A stretch of DNA of 64,000 nt from Haematospirillum sp. H1815 (GTDB taxonomy: Bacteria; Pseudomonadota; Alphaproteobacteria; Rhodospirillales; Rhodospirillaceae), in assembly GCF_012102705.1 (NCBI RefSeq), contig NZ_JAAVTA010000001.1, positions 248,001-312,000 on the forward strand, in the 5' to 3' direction. A program made the position numbers and the translations under genes. Positions 47,538 through 55,806 of the stretch are shown in pieces (the first letter of the stretch is position 1; each line of letters opens with the position of its first letter). The notes under the pieces were generated by a model. It ran no database searches, was not told where the DNA came from, and saw only the letters and a list, made by a program, of their open reading frames with translations.

Positions 47538-48917
47538 ATGAAGGTTATTATTTGTGGCGCTGGCCAAGTTGGTCACAACATTGCGCATTATCTTGCTGCC
47601 GAGAAGGACAACGATATTACCGTTGTTGACCAACGGCCGGAATTGATCCGTAAGATACAGGACACGCTGGATGTAAAGGCCGTGGTTGGTCACGCCTCTT
47701 ATCCCGAGATCCTCGAACAGGCTGGTGCCCGTGATGCCAGTTTGCTAATAGCGGTGACGGCAGTTGACGAAGTGAACATGGTTGCCTGCCAGGTTGCGCA
47801 TTCCCTGTTTTCTGTTCCGACAAAGATTGCCCGCGTACGGAGCCAGTCCTATCTGGATCCCATGTGGGGTAATTTGTTTAATCACAATGATTTGCCTATC
47901 GATGTGATTATCAGCCCAGAGATTGAGGTCGCCCGTGCGATTGCCCGTCGACTGCAGGTTCCGGGAACGACAGATATTATTCCGCTTGTTGACAACAAGG
48001 TTCAGCTTCTGGGGGTGCGTTGTACGCCGGATACTCCGGTTCTGCATACGCCCTTGCGTCAGCTTTCGGCCCTGTTCCCGGATTTGCATCTGGTTATCGT
48101 TGGTATCGTCCGCAATGATCGCCCGATTGTACCTTCTGCAGAAGATCAAATGCTTGAAGGAGATATTGTCTATTTTGTCGTGGCGACCGAGCATGTTGGC
48201 CGCGCTTTGGCCGCCTTTGGCCAGGAGGCACCGCAGGCCCGCCGCATTCTGATACTGGGTGGCGGGAATATTGCCCTGTTTCTGGCCCAGCAGATTGAGC
48301 AGGATCACCCTGATATATCCTTGCGTATGGTTGAGTTGCACAAGGACAGGGCAGAATACATTGCCAGAACCCTGAGCCGGGCAACAGTCATCAATGGCGA
48401 TGTTCTGGATCCCGAAATTCTAAAAGAAGCTGGTGTCAGCCGCGTTGAAACCGTTATTGCGCTGACCAACGACGATGAAACAAATATTCTTTCGGCTATG
48501 CTTGCCAAGCGCTATGGCGCGGAGAGAACCATCGCCCTGCTCAATAAAACGACATACGGTGGTTTGGCTGGGCCTTTGGGCGTTGATGTTGTTGTCAATC
48601 CGCGTGGCATTACAGTTTCAAGCATTCTGCTTCATGTCCGTCGGGGGCGGATTCATGCCGTCCATTCCCTTCAGGAAGGGTTTGGAGAGGTTATTGAAGC
48701 TGTTGCCGTCGATACATCTCCCTTGGTGGGCAAATCCTTGCGTGATTTCAAGCTGCCTCCGGGGGTTATGCTCGGGGCTGTCGTGCGAGGGGAACAGGTT
48801 ATCATGCCCCGTGGCAATACCGTTGTTCAGGGTGGTGACAGGGTGGTTCTGTTTGCTGTTGCGGATGCCGTCAAGAAGGTTGAGAAGATGTTCTCTGTTC
48901 GCTTGGAATATTTCTGA
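47538..48917 (+). CDS. trkA: Trk system potassium uptake regulator TrkA
   Basis: Peripheral NAD-binding regulator of the Trk potassium channel. The 459-residue product has two RCK modules, each with a Rossmann motif: IICGAGQVGHNIAHYLA at the N-terminus and ILGGGNIALFLAQQI near 236-252, each followed by a TrkA-C domain. The ATG at 47538 behind GGCGGAGA starts the first Rossmann fold directly. ntrX-trkA is the usual alphaproteobacterial order. TrkH/TrkG is not in the window. Confidence 0.95.
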   Translation: MKVIICGAGQVGHNIAHYLAAEKDNDITVVDQRPELIRKIQDTLDVKAVVGHASYPEILEQAGARDASLLIAVTAVDEVNMVACQVAHSLFSVPTKIARVRSQSYLDPMWGNLFNHNDLPIDVIISPEIEVARAIARRLQVPGTTDIIPLVDNKVQLLGVRCTPDTPVLHTPLRQLSALFPDLHLVIVGIVRNDRPIVPSAEDQMLEGDIVYFVVATEHVGRALAAFGQEAPQARRILILGGGNIALFLAQQIEQDHPDISLRMVELHKDRAEYIARTLSRATVINGDVLDPEILKEAGVSRVETVIALTNDDETNILSAMLAKRYGAERTIALLNKTTYGGLAGPLGVDVVVNPRGITVSSILLHVRRGRIHAVHSLQEGFGEVIEAVAVDTSPLVGKSLRDFKLPPGVMLGAVVRGEQVIMPRGNTVVQGGDRVVLFAVADAVKKVEKMFSVRLEYF

Positions 48918-48941
48918 GTATTAGCAGCTCTGTACCATGAG

Positions 48942-49640
48942 ATGAAGGTCATGATGGATCCTTTACCTGTGTCCCCGCCGCGGGCTGTGCTCTTTGACTG
49001 GGATAACACATTGGTTGATACATGGCCGTGCATCCTGAGGGCCATGAATATGACCTTGGTCCATATGGGGTACGATGCTTGGACTCGTGAAGAGGGGATA
49101 GCGCGCATTTCCCGTTCGTTGCGCGATAGTTTCCCCGGTCTTTTTGGAGAGCGATGGAAGGAAGCTCAAGATATCTTTTATGAATCTTTCCGGTCATGCC
49201 ATCTGGATATGCTGACGCCTCTTCCCCACGCAGAAGCTCTGGTGCGACATATATGCGGCATGGGGGTATGGGTTGGTATTGTTAGTAACAAGACAGGGGA
49301 TTTGTTGCGGATTGAGGTAGAGCATTTGGGATGGGGTGGCTTGTTCCATCGTGTGGCCGGAGCTGGTGATGCAAAGGCCGACAAGCCTCATGTCGAACAC
49401 ATTTTGCACGCTCTGCAGGGATCGGGTCTGAAGCCCGGACAGGATGTCTGGTTTGTTGGTGATCATGCAGTTGATATGCAATGTGCTACGGAAGCAGGCT
49501 GTACGCCCCTTCTTCTTCACCACCAAGGCCCTTTGGCCGACAATCTTTTGTTGTGGGTACCGCGGGGCATTTATGGTAGCTGCGGGGAATTTCTTGATGC
49601 TTTGCGTACTCTTGCTGTTCCCAGCAACGAAAATAGATGA
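48942..49640 (+). CDS. HAD-family hydrolase, phosphoglycolate phosphatase-like
   Basis: A 232-residue haloacid dehalogenase superfamily phosphatase. Motif I is LFDWDNTLVDT with the nucleophile Asp, motif II is GIVSNKTG, and motif III/IV is VWFVGDHAVDMQCATEAGC. The helical cap lies between motifs I and II (about residues 35-100), typical of the phosphoglycolate phosphatase group. The substrate is uncertain. AAGG lies 5 bases before the internal ATG at 48954, which may be the real start. It sits between trkA and hfq. Confidence 0.87.
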   Translation: MKVMMDPLPVSPPRAVLFDWDNTLVDTWPCILRAMNMTLVHMGYDAWTREEGIARISRSLRDSFPGLFGERWKEAQDIFYESFRSCHLDMLTPLPHAEALVRHICGMGVWVGIVSNKTGDLLRIEVEHLGWGGLFHRVAGAGDAKADKPHVEHILHALQGSGLKPGQDVWFVGDHAVDMQCATEAGCTPLLLHHQGPLADNLLLWVPRGIYGSCGEFLDALRTLAVPSNENR

Positions 49641-49651
49641 TAACGAAGGAG

Positions 49652-49690
49652 ACCCGACCGAAGGACGGTCCCCCCTGATCAAGGGGCAAC
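49652..49690 (+). other. Two small hairpins in the hfq leader
   Basis: GACCG/CGGTC with a 5-base loop and, directly after, CCCCT/AGGGG around GATCA lie in the 66-base gap before hfq. They could attenuate transcription or take part in hfq mRNA control; no T run follows either. Confidence 0.35.
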
Positions 49691-49706
49691 AAAAAGTGGA
49701 AAGGTC

Positions 49707-49967
49707 ATGACTGTCATGCCCAGCGAAAAATCCCAGAATATACAGGATGTTTTCCTGAACCATATCCGCAAGGCAAAAGTTCCGGTTACTGTTTACCTTG
49801 TTAACGGAGTGAAGTTGCAAGGTATTGTAAGCTGCTTTGATAATTTCTGCCTTCTGCTCCGTCGGGATGGCCATACCCAGCTGATATACAAGCATGCTGT
49901 TTCCACCGTGATGCCGGGGGGGCCGGTGCAGCTTTTCGAACCCAAGCCTGAAGATGAACAAGAGTGA
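49707..49967 (+). CDS. hfq: RNA chaperone Hfq
   Basis: Sm-like hexameric RNA-binding protein, 86 residues. The Sm1 motif [23 protein letters not shown] and Sm2 motif [12 protein letters not shown] are intact; [13 protein letters not shown] is the conserved N-terminal helix. GGAAAGG lies 3 bases before the ATG at 49707; an ATG three codons later (MPSEKSQ) is also possible. It overlaps hflX by 4 bases if the GTG start of hflX is used, the standard hfq-hflX pairing. Confidence 0.97.
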   Translation: MTVMPSEKSQNIQDVFLNHIRKAKVPVTVYLVNGVKLQGIVSCFDNFCLLLRRDGHTQLIYKHAVSTVMPGGPVQLFEPKPEDEQE

Positions 49968-51280
49968 GCCATCCTTGCGCTTCATCCGTTATGGATTCTG
50001 ATCGTTCTTCTGTTTCCGGGCGTAGTAAATCGGCGGTTTTGTGTCCGTTTTTGAAAAAGACGGCGAGTGGCGTCCGCGCTCCAGAGGCTCGACTTGCTGA
50101 GGCTGTTGGCCTCGCCAAGGCTATTGATCTGGATATTGTTCTGTCCGAGGTCGCCTTGGTCAGTGCCATCAGGCCAGCCACCTATGTAGGGGGGGGGCTG
50201 GTCGAGCGTCTTGCCTCGGTCCTCGCTGATTTGGGTGTGGATATAGTCGTTGTTGATGCGCGTCTATCCCCTGTCCAGCAGCGAAATCTTGAGAAGGCGT
50301 GGGGAACCAAGGTCATCGACCGAACCGGGCTTATTCTGGAGATCTTCGGTGCCCGTGCACGAACTCGTGAAGGTCAGCTACAGGTTGAGCTGGCCCATCT
50401 TGAGTACCAGAAATCGCGCCTTGTCCGGTCTTGGACGCACTTGGAGCGACAAAGGGGTGGCTTTGGTTTTATGGGGGGCCCGGGGGAAAGTCAGATAGAG
50501 ATTGACCGTCGTCTGATCGGCGATCGTATTGTCCGCCTGAAGAAAGATCTTGAGTCTGTCAAGAGGACCCGGGCTCTTCACCGGAAGGCGCGCAAGAGGA
50601 CACCTTTTCCCATTGTCGCCCTTGTCGGGTATACAAATGCGGGAAAATCCACGCTTTTTAACCAGATGACCCGCGCTGCCGTTATGGCGGAAGACCAGCT
50701 TTTTGCGACGTTGGATCCAACCATGCGGGCCTTGCAGTTGCCATCCGGGCGGACAGTGATTCTATCAGATACGGTTGGTTTTGTTTCTGATCTCCCGCAT
50801 GAGTTGGTCGCTGCGTTCCATGCCACGCTGGAAGAGGTTCTTGAGGCTGACCTGATCCTGCATGTCCGGGACTGTGCGCATCCAGACAGTGAATCCCAGA
50901 AACTGGATGTTGAGAAGGTTTTACGTGATGAACTGGGTCTGGATCCTGCTGTTGAGGGCAGGGTTGTCGAGGTTCTCAACAAGGCGGATCTTCTTCTGGA
51001 CTCTTCCATCGACCCGGATGCCGGGGCACTTCTTTTGTCAGCCTTGTCCGGGGATGGTGTGGGCAATGTGTTGCACCGTATTGACGATTGTCTGGCCTTG
51101 GCACGTGTGGCTGTAGAGCTGGTTGTTCCGCCTTCTGATGGAAAAATGCTGGCGTGGATCTATCGGAGGGGAGAGGTTCTGAGCCGGGAAGATCATGAAG
51201 AGGGAGTGCATCTGATCGTACGGCTTGATCCCGCTGATGCCGGACGTTTGGCGACCAAGACAACAAGTCTTCCCGATTGA
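49964..51280 (+). CDS. hflX: GTPase HflX
   Basis: Ribosome-binding GTPase of 438 residues involved in rescuing or splitting stalled ribosomes. The N-terminal HflX domain has [19 protein letters not shown] and the glycine-rich [20 protein letters not shown]. The G domain has G1 [10 protein letters not shown]3 [10 protein letters not shown] and G4 NKAD. The GTG at 49964 overlaps the hfq stop; the ATG at 49991 is an alternative and the first about 30 residues are variable. Confidence 0.95.
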   Translation: MSHPCASSVMDSDRSSVSGRSKSAVLCPFLKKTASGVRAPEARLAEAVGLAKAIDLDIVLSEVALVSAIRPATYVGGGLVERLASVLADLGVDIVVVDARLSPVQQRNLEKAWGTKVIDRTGLILEIFGARARTREGQLQVELAHLEYQKSRLVRSWTHLERQRGGFGFMGGPGESQIEIDRRLIGDRIVRLKKDLESVKRTRALHRKARKRTPFPIVALVGYTNAGKSTLFNQMTRAAVMAEDQLFATLDPTMRALQLPSGRTVILSDTVGFVSDLPHELVAAFHATLEEVLEADLILHVRDCAHPDSESQKLDVEKVLRDELGLDPAVEGRVVEVLNKADLLLDSSIDPDAGALLLSALSGDGVGNVLHRIDDCLALARVAVELVVPPSDGKMLAWIYRRGEVLSREDHEEGVHLIVRLDPADAGRLATKTTSLPD

Positions 51281-51326
51281 CATGGGCGCCCGGGCAGGTC
51301 CCATTGTGCTGGTTACTCCTTGATCT

Positions 51327-52136
51327 ATGGGGTATACCTATGAAATGGACGATGCTTTTCTTGCCCTCGTATCAGATATTATCCGGGACACTGCGAAGAC
51401 AGAAATCCTGCCCCGGTTCCGTGCATTGTCCGCAAACCAAGTACAGAGCAAGACATCTGCAAATGATCTGGTAACAGAAGCTGATATTCTGGCTGAGCAG
51501 AGGCTTTCCGTTTTGCTGACGGAAATTATGCCTGAATCTATGGTCGTTGGTGAGGAAGGTTGTCATGCCGACCCCGATTTGATACGGGCTATTGGAACGG
51601 CACCGCTTGTGTGGGTTGTTGATCCGCTGGATGGTACCGCCAATTTTGTCAGTGGAAATCCTGTTTTTGCAACGGTTGTTGCCTTGGTCCGTGATGGTGT
51701 AACCATGGCGGGGTGGCTGCATGACCCTGTTAACGATGTTACCCTGTGTGGATACCGTGGCAATGGGGTGATCCGCAATGGCGTCAGGGTTCGGTTGGAG
51801 CCGCATGATCGTCCGCTGTCAGAACGTACAGGATCACCGGGGGCCAATACGCCCAAGTCTCTTCAGGGGCGCTTTGCCCATAACATTCGTCATGGAAGTG
51901 CGGCCCATGATTATATGGCGTTGATCTCCGGACGTATAGAGTTTGCCGCTTTCCGCAGGCTTGCCCCGTGGGATCATGCAGCGGGGGTTCTGCTGTATGA
52001 AGAAGCCGGTGGTATTAGCGGTTTTATGGATGGTAGCCCGTACAGCCCAAGCATCCACGAAGGGTTCCTGATAGCAGCCCAGAGCCGTATGCTCTGGAAC
52101 GAAATTGCTGAAGCTTTTCGCTCTGCGGTGCCGTAG
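51327..52136 (+). CDS. Inositol monophosphatase family protein
   Basis: A 269-residue Mg-dependent phosphatase of the IMPase/FBPase/CysQ superfamily. Metal-site motifs are VGEEG, WVVDPLDGTANFV (about 96-108) and the C-terminal WDHAAGVLLYEEAGG. The exact substrate (inositol phosphate, histidinol phosphate or 3'-phosphoadenosine phosphate) cannot be decided. ATG at 51327 or 51345 could be the start. It follows hflX by 46 bases and converges with trmFO, with 5 bases between the stops. Confidence 0.9.
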   Translation: MGYTYEMDDAFLALVSDIIRDTAKTEILPRFRALSANQVQSKTSANDLVTEADILAEQRLSVLLTEIMPESMVVGEEGCHADPDLIRAIGTAPLVWVVDPLDGTANFVSGNPVFATVVALVRDGVTMAGWLHDPVNDVTLCGYRGNGVIRNGVRVRLEPHDRPLSERTGSPGANTPKSLQGRFAHNIRHGSAAHDYMALISGRIEFAAFRRLAPWDHAAGVLLYEEAGGISGFMDGSPYSPSIHEGFLIAAQSRMLWNEIAEAFRSAVP

Positions 52137-52141
52137 GGATC

Positions 52142-53515
52142 TTATGAAAAGAAGTTACCCTTCCGCCATGTATCAAGATCGGCCAATGCGCGTTGTGCAT
52201 ATAGGGGCTTGCGTTCGCGTCCCTTGATTTTTTTGCCTCTCGCATCGCGATCATCGGTCAGCTCCGGGAAAAGGCCGAAGTTGATATTCATGGGCTGGTA
52301 GGTGTCTGAAACAGCGCCCCCGGTGATATGGGCAAGCATGGCCCCCATCGCGGTTGTGATGGGGGGGGAGTCAAGGTTTTTGCCCAAGACATCCGCAGCG
52401 GTAAAAAGCCCTGCCATCAGCCCGACAGCTGCGCTCTCGACATAGCCTTCACAGCCTGTAATTTGTCCGGCAAACCGGATGTCCGGTCTATTTTTCAGGC
52501 GCAGTCTATGGTCCAGAAGGCGAGGGCTATTCAAGAATGTATTGCGATGAATACCGCCCAGCCGTGCGAATTCTGCATTTTCAAGGCCGGGTATCATTCT
52601 GAACACGCGGCTCTGTTCTCCATACTTCAGCTTCGTCTGGAAACCAACGATGTTGTAGATTGTACCCAAGGCGTTATCTTGCCTCAGCTGCACAACAGCA
52701 TAGGGCTTCTGCCCGGGTGTGTGGGGGTTGGTCAGACCAACTGGTTTCATGGGGCCGTAAAGAAGCGTTTGTCGTCCGCGTTCAGCCATGACCTCAATGG
52801 GCAGGCAGCCTTCAAAATACGGTGTGTCTTTTTCCCAGTCCTTGAATTCCGTTTTCTCGGCTGTCAATAGTGCATCCAGAAATGCTTCGTATTCTTCCCG
52901 TGTCATAGGACAGTTTATATAATCTGTTCCGGTGCCCTTGTCATAGCGTGACTGGAACCATGCCTTTGACAGATCAATAGAATCCTTGTGCACAATTGGA
53001 GCAATGGCATCAAAGAAGGACAAGGATTCCTCACCCGTAGCGGTGCGAATTTCTTCTGCCAAGGGTGATGATGTCAGGGGGCCTGTTGCAATAATTGTTT
53101 GGCCCCACGTTTCCGGAGGAAGTGTACGCAGTTCAGTGCGCTCGACACGTATATCCGGATGAGTTTGCACACGTTTGGTAATGAATGTGGAGAAGGCTTC
53201 CCTGTCGACAGCCAAGGCACCACCCGCTGGTACTTTTGTGTGATCTGCTGCTTCCATGATCAGGGATGAACAGCGCCGCATTTCTTCGTGCAAAAGACCT
53301 ACGGCATTATACAGGGCATCATCAGAGCGAAAAGAGTTCGAGCAGACCAGCTCGGCGAGGTGATCTGTTTGATGAGCGTTGGTTGTGGTTTGTGGACGCA
53401 TTTCATGGATAACAACTGAAACACCGGCCTTGGCCAACTGCCAGGCTGCTTCGCATCCAGCTAGTCCACCGCCGATAATATGAACGTGCCGGGCTGTGTT
53501 GTCATGTGTAGCCAT
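52142..53515 (-). CDS. trmFO: Methylenetetrahydrofolate-tRNA (uracil-5-)-methyltransferase TrmFO
   Basis: Folate- and FAD-dependent enzyme that makes ribothymidine 54 in tRNA. The 457-residue product has the N-terminal FAD motif [16 protein letters not shown], then [38 protein letters not shown] and a C-terminal [16 protein letters not shown]. The ATG at 53515, with GAGGA about 10 bases upstream, is preferred over one ten codons earlier. The upstream side opens into a small accessory island. Confidence 0.95.
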   Translation of the reverse strand: MATHDNTARHVHIIGGGLAGCEAAWQLAKAGVSVVIHEMRPQTTTNAHQTDHLAELVCSNSFRSDDALYNAVGLLHEEMRRCSSLIMEAADHTKVPAGGALAVDREAFSTFITKRVQTHPDIRVERTELRTLPPETWGQTIIATGPLTSSPLAEEIRTATGEESLSFFDAIAPIVHKDSIDLSKAWFQSRYDKGTGTDYINCPMTREEYEAFLDALLTAEKTEFKDWEKDTPYFEGCLPIEVMAERGRQTLLYGPMKPVGLTNPHTPGQKPYAVVQLRQDNALGTIYNIVGFQTKLKYGEQSRVFRMIPGLENAEFARLGGIHRNTFLNSPRLLDHRLRLKNRPDIRFAGQITGCEGYVESAAVGLMAGLFTAADVLGKNLDSPPITTAMGAMLAHITGGAVSDTYQPMNINFGLFPELTDDRDARGKKIKGRERKPLYAQRALADLDTWRKGNFFS

Positions 53516-53667
53516 GGAAATAGCGTCCTCTTTCCTGCACTGCATCCAGAGGATGCTCTCCTATCCCGGCGGTACAAAAACCTCAAGCAGCAATTCTCTA
53601 TGGATGCACGCAGGGTGGATTTTTTTCTGTCATGTGCAGTGTATAGATCTATGCGTGTTTTTCCCAT

Positions 53668-53686
53668 CTATCTATTTGATAGATAG
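53668..53686. repeat. 8-bp inverted repeat upstream of a small gene cassette
   Basis: CTATCTAT and ATAGATAG flank a 3-base spacer, built of GATA/TATC units, 9 bases before the first start codon of the two-gene cassette. This is the position of an operator or leader hairpin. It may also be relevant to divergent trmFO. Confidence 0.5.
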
Positions 53687-53694
53687 AGATAATT

Positions 53695-53895
53695 ATGTAT
53701 TTCGACGTTCTTGATCTCGTTAATCGAGGTGAATATGATCTGGGTTCTTCGCCTTCAGCATATGGCTGGCGGGCGGAGAGGCCACCGGGCTGCAACCCGG
53801 TGCCCAGAGGGTCTTGCACACCCCCCGGCAAATCAAACTGGCCAGGATTGACCTGCCGCCGCCCGGTCCATGCGCATGGACAGGAGACGGCATAA
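53695..53895 (+). CDS. Small hypothetical protein, first gene of a two-gene cassette
   Basis: A 66-residue predicted protein that I do not recognise. It begins MYFDVLDLVNRGEYDLGSS and the second half is Pro/Gly/Cys/Arg-rich. The start ATG at 53695 is preceded by GAGATAATT and by an 8-bp inverted repeat. The stop codon lies one base before the ATG of the next small gene, which argues that both are translated. The DNA for residues 28-38 can also form a hairpin (CACCGGG/CCCGGTG at 53783-53802), so a structured RNA is an alternative. Confidence 0.4.
   Translation: MYFDVLDLVNRGEYDLGSSPSAYGWRAERPPGCNPVPRGSCTPPGKSNWPGLTCRRPVHAHGQETA
53783..53802 (+). other. GC-rich hairpin inside the small cassette
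   Basis: CACCGGG (53783-53789) and CCCGGTG (53796-53802) pair around a 6-base loop, within the first small reading frame. It could be part of a structured RNA or chance within GC-rich coding sequence. Confidence 0.35.
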
Positions 53896-53896
53896 C

Positions 53897-54109
53897 ATGG
53901 GGTGTTTTTCTATGTGCGAAAAAAGCCGGGGTTGTGATGGAATGTCTGTTTCAGATGCAGGGTTTGATCAGAATGATTATTTCGGAACGCCGATCTGGCG
54001 TGGCTCTATCCTCTGGAAGTACGGAATACTTCGTCTGCTGCCAACGCCTGATGATTATCCCGAATGGAACGCCGGGGGCGTGGATGATCCCAAGGGCAGC
54101 AGTGCCTGA
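53897..54109 (+). CDS. Small hypothetical acidic protein, second gene of the cassette
   Basis: A 70-residue predicted protein, unrecognised. It starts MGCFSMCEKSRGCDGMSVSD and then has an aromatic, acidic part (DYFGTPIWRGSILWKYGILR, PTPDDYPEWNAGGVDDPKG). GGAGACGG precedes the ATG at 53897. Its 3' end overlaps the 3' end of the convergent repressor gene by 55 bases. Three cysteines near the N-terminus might bind metal. Position next to a phage-type repressor suggests a mobile or prophage remnant origin. Confidence 0.45.
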   Translation: MGCFSMCEKSRGCDGMSVSDAGFDQNDYFGTPIWRGSILWKYGILRLLPTPDDYPEWNAGGVDDPKGSSA

Positions 54110-54783
54110 TAGGCACCAATAACGACGGCTATGACAGATGTATGAGGTGAATCAGGAGCCGGCCAGGGAATGGGCGGTAATATTGGGTCTGGTGATGGTA
54201 CCGTCAGCACGCGCGAGCCATCTTTCTGGACCTTGAGGCGCCGTGCTGTCAATTCGTACCGATCGGGAGACGGCATGAAGCGTCGTACAATCACCCACAT
54301 ACCATCTGTTACAGAGACAGGGACATCTGCAACAGGAACGCATATGAGAACGCTGCCTGCTTGGAAGATATCGTATATGCCCCCCGAAGCAACCTGTAAC
54401 CCGTATGCAGTTGACCAAGGGTTCCCGGGGGGCAGGGGGCAGATCCGGCGTTTTTCTGGGGGCCATTCGGGAAATTTCACCCACTTTCCCGGACAGACTT
54501 CCCCTCGAACAAGGATCTGTGAGGGTGTTGCGCCAGCTTTATGAGTGTTTTTTCCCTCATCGCATTCTAGGGTTTTGCCGTGAAGGAGCCAATCTGACGA
54601 AACGCCAAGAAATTCAGCCAGTTTGGCTAGGTTATCAGTGCGCGGTGATTTCGTGCGTCCCGACCTGATATCCCTCAAGAAGTCAGGCTTCAGTCCTGCG
54701 GCGAGGCACAAGGCCCGCTGTGACTTTATTCCTCGTTGAGAGGCCAGGAGCATCGCCCTGGCCACGATGCTTTTACTGGTCAT
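54055..54783 (-). CDS. Phage-type HTH/S24 repressor with apparently inactive peptidase site
   Basis: A 242-residue CI/LexA-like regulator: an Xre-type helix-turn-helix at about 5-68 (SQRALCLAAGLKPDFLRDIRSGRTKSP, LAEFLGVSSDWLL) and an S24 domain at about 88-235. Where family members have V-x-G-[DN]-S-M this protein reads VASGGI (131-136), so the nucleophilic serine is glycine 135; where they have V-K-R-L it reads ARRL, so the lysine is arginine 181. Self-cleavage is therefore unlikely and it may be a constitutive or ligand-controlled repressor. It is divergent from the unknown gene at 54899, with an operator-like motif between. Confidence 0.82.
   Translation of the reverse strand: MTSKSIVARAMLLASQRGIKSQRALCLAAGLKPDFLRDIRSGRTKSPRTDNLAKLAEFLGVSSDWLLHGKTLECDEGKNTHKAGATPSQILVRGEVCPGKWVKFPEWPPEKRRICPLPPGNPWSTAYGLQVASGGIYDIFQAGSVLICVPVADVPVSVTDGMWVIVRRFMPSPDRYELTARRLKVQKDGSRVLTVPSPDPILPPIPWPAPDSPHTSVIAVVIGAYQALLPLGSSTPPAFHSG
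54542..54560. repeat. Copy 1 of operator-like motif, inside the repressor gene
   Basis: TGAGTGTTTTTTCCCTCAT matches the promoter copy at 54870-54888 at 16 of 19 positions. It lies within the repressor coding sequence (about residues 75-81), so it could be coincidence or an auxiliary operator for looping. Confidence 0.4.
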
Positions 54784-54861
54784 GGCATTGGCCTGATTCT
54801 AACGAACCGGAGCGTGAAATATCCCTTATGGAGCCGTGCCTGTCATCACGGAAGTTTCCGT

Positions 54862-54891
54862 TTGACTTTTGAGGTATTTTTCCCTCATATT
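54862..54891 (+). promoter_or_regulatory. Candidate promoter with embedded operator, divergent from the repressor
   Basis: TTGACT (54862-54867) and CATATT (54886-54891) with an 18-base spacer form a plausible sigma70 promoter. The motif TGAGG-N8-CCTCA (54870-54887) lies in the spacer and overlaps the -10 box, the normal place for a repressor operator. It points toward the unknown gene and yajC. Confidence 0.5.
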
Positions 54892-54898
54892 TATTATT

Positions 54899-55414
54899 AT
54901 GATGAAAACGTGTTCAAGGGGAAGGGAAGTGGCTGGAGTCATGTTCCTCAAGACCGGATTAAAGCCAGAGTGGCTTTGGGCGGATTCCCTGAATATGTGC
55001 CATCATTTCAGGTATGGCCTATATACGGAGTGCAAGGACCTGCGCACTTTCCGCAAAAAGCTGGAGGAGGTGTTTTCGTCCTTTTCTCCGGACATCGTGT
55101 TGTATACGAATCCGTTCCAGAGTTATGGTGTATCGTCCGAGGGACTTGGTCAGGCTCTTGTTATAAAACAACTTTCTTCTATATATTATTATGTGTCTCA
55201 GGAGATTGACCTGTCTTCGGAGGGCTGTATCCTCAGTTCTTGTTTCATGAACGATGCGATATTGAATCCACGGTGTGATTGTGTCTGTGACCATCGTCTG
55301 TCAGGTATGAAATTTCCCCGTTGTGCTGCGGATTGCATTTGCAATGGGGTTATGCAGCAGTATATTCGCCGCCCGGAATGTTATCCGATGCCCGCTTTTC
55401 AGGAGAATTGCTGA
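54899..55414 (+). CDS. Unrecognised cysteine-rich protein coupled to yajC
   Basis: A predicted 171-residue protein I do not recognise. The middle part (FSSFSPDIVLYTNPFQSYGV, then a helix with ALVIKQLSSIYYYVSQ) faintly recalls RuvC/RNase H-like folds, but no catalytic set is certain. The C-terminal third is rich in Cys (CILSSC, CDCVCDH, CAADCIC), possibly zinc-binding. Start codons at 54899, 54902 and 54941 are possible, none with a good Shine-Dalgarno sequence. The stop TGA overlaps the yajC ATG by one base, and yajC's ribosome site lies inside its end, which supports real translation. Confidence 0.55.
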   Translation: MMKTCSRGREVAGVMFLKTGLKPEWLWADSLNMCHHFRYGLYTECKDLRTFRKKLEEVFSSFSPDIVLYTNPFQSYGVSSEGLGQALVIKQLSSIYYYVSQEIDLSSEGCILSSCFMNDAILNPRCDCVCDHRLSGMKFPRCAADCICNGVMQQYIRRPECYPMPAFQENC

Positions 55415-55779
55415 TGTTGATTTCCCCCGCCCATGCCCAGGCTGTTGATGCTGCGGCCGGAGGCATGCAGTCTGGTCTTCTGCAGCTTTTGCCATTGGCA
55501 CTTATTTTTGTTGTTTTTTACTTTTTGCTGATTCGTCCCCAGCAGAAACGCATGAAGGCTCATCGCGAAATGCTGGCCAATGTGCGCCGCGGTGATGTCG
55601 TCGTGACGTCGGGCGGGATTATTGGTACCGTGACAAAGGTTATGGATGCCGAGCTTCAGGTTGAGATTGCAGAAGGCGTGAAGGTCAAGGTTGCCCGCGA
55701 AATGCTGGCTTCTGTCAACGCAAAGACTGAGCCGTCGAAGCCTGCAAAAGAAAAGGAAGACACCAAGGAAAGTGTCTAG
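55414..55779 (+). CDS. yajC: Preprotein translocase auxiliary subunit YajC
   Basis: Small inner-membrane partner of SecDF, 121 residues. One transmembrane helix (about 23-43, LPLALIFVVFYFLLIRPQQK) is followed by the conserved RRGDVVVTSGGIIGTVTKV region and a charged Lys/Glu tail. AGGAGA at 55401-55406, 7 bases before the ATG, fixes the start at the final TGATG of the unknown gene. secD and secF, which usually follow, are not present; an Mth938-like gene follows instead. Confidence 0.95.
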   Translation: MLISPAHAQAVDAAAGGMQSGLLQLLPLALIFVVFYFLLIRPQQKRMKAHREMLANVRRGDVVVTSGGIIGTVTKVMDAELQVEIAEGVKVKVAREMLASVNAKTEPSKPAKEKEDTKESV

Positions 55780-55806
55780 TTTGGTCGCATGCTGATGGAG
55801 AGCACA

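Noticed and set aside
53760-53860. Possible riboswitch (cobalamin, SAM-II or other) in the island leader
   Set aside because: Only one GC hairpin is visible and none of the consensus motifs I know could be placed.
53814-54122. Alternative 102-codon frame overlapping the two tiny island genes
   Set aside because: It starts with TTG without a ribosome-binding site, and the competing frame at 53897-54109 has a better start signal and a more protein-like composition. Not fully excluded.
54736-55209. 157-codon frame overlapping the unknown cysteine-rich gene
   Set aside because: It starts inside the repressor gene, crosses the promoter and operator, and lacks the coupling to yajC shown by the other frame.
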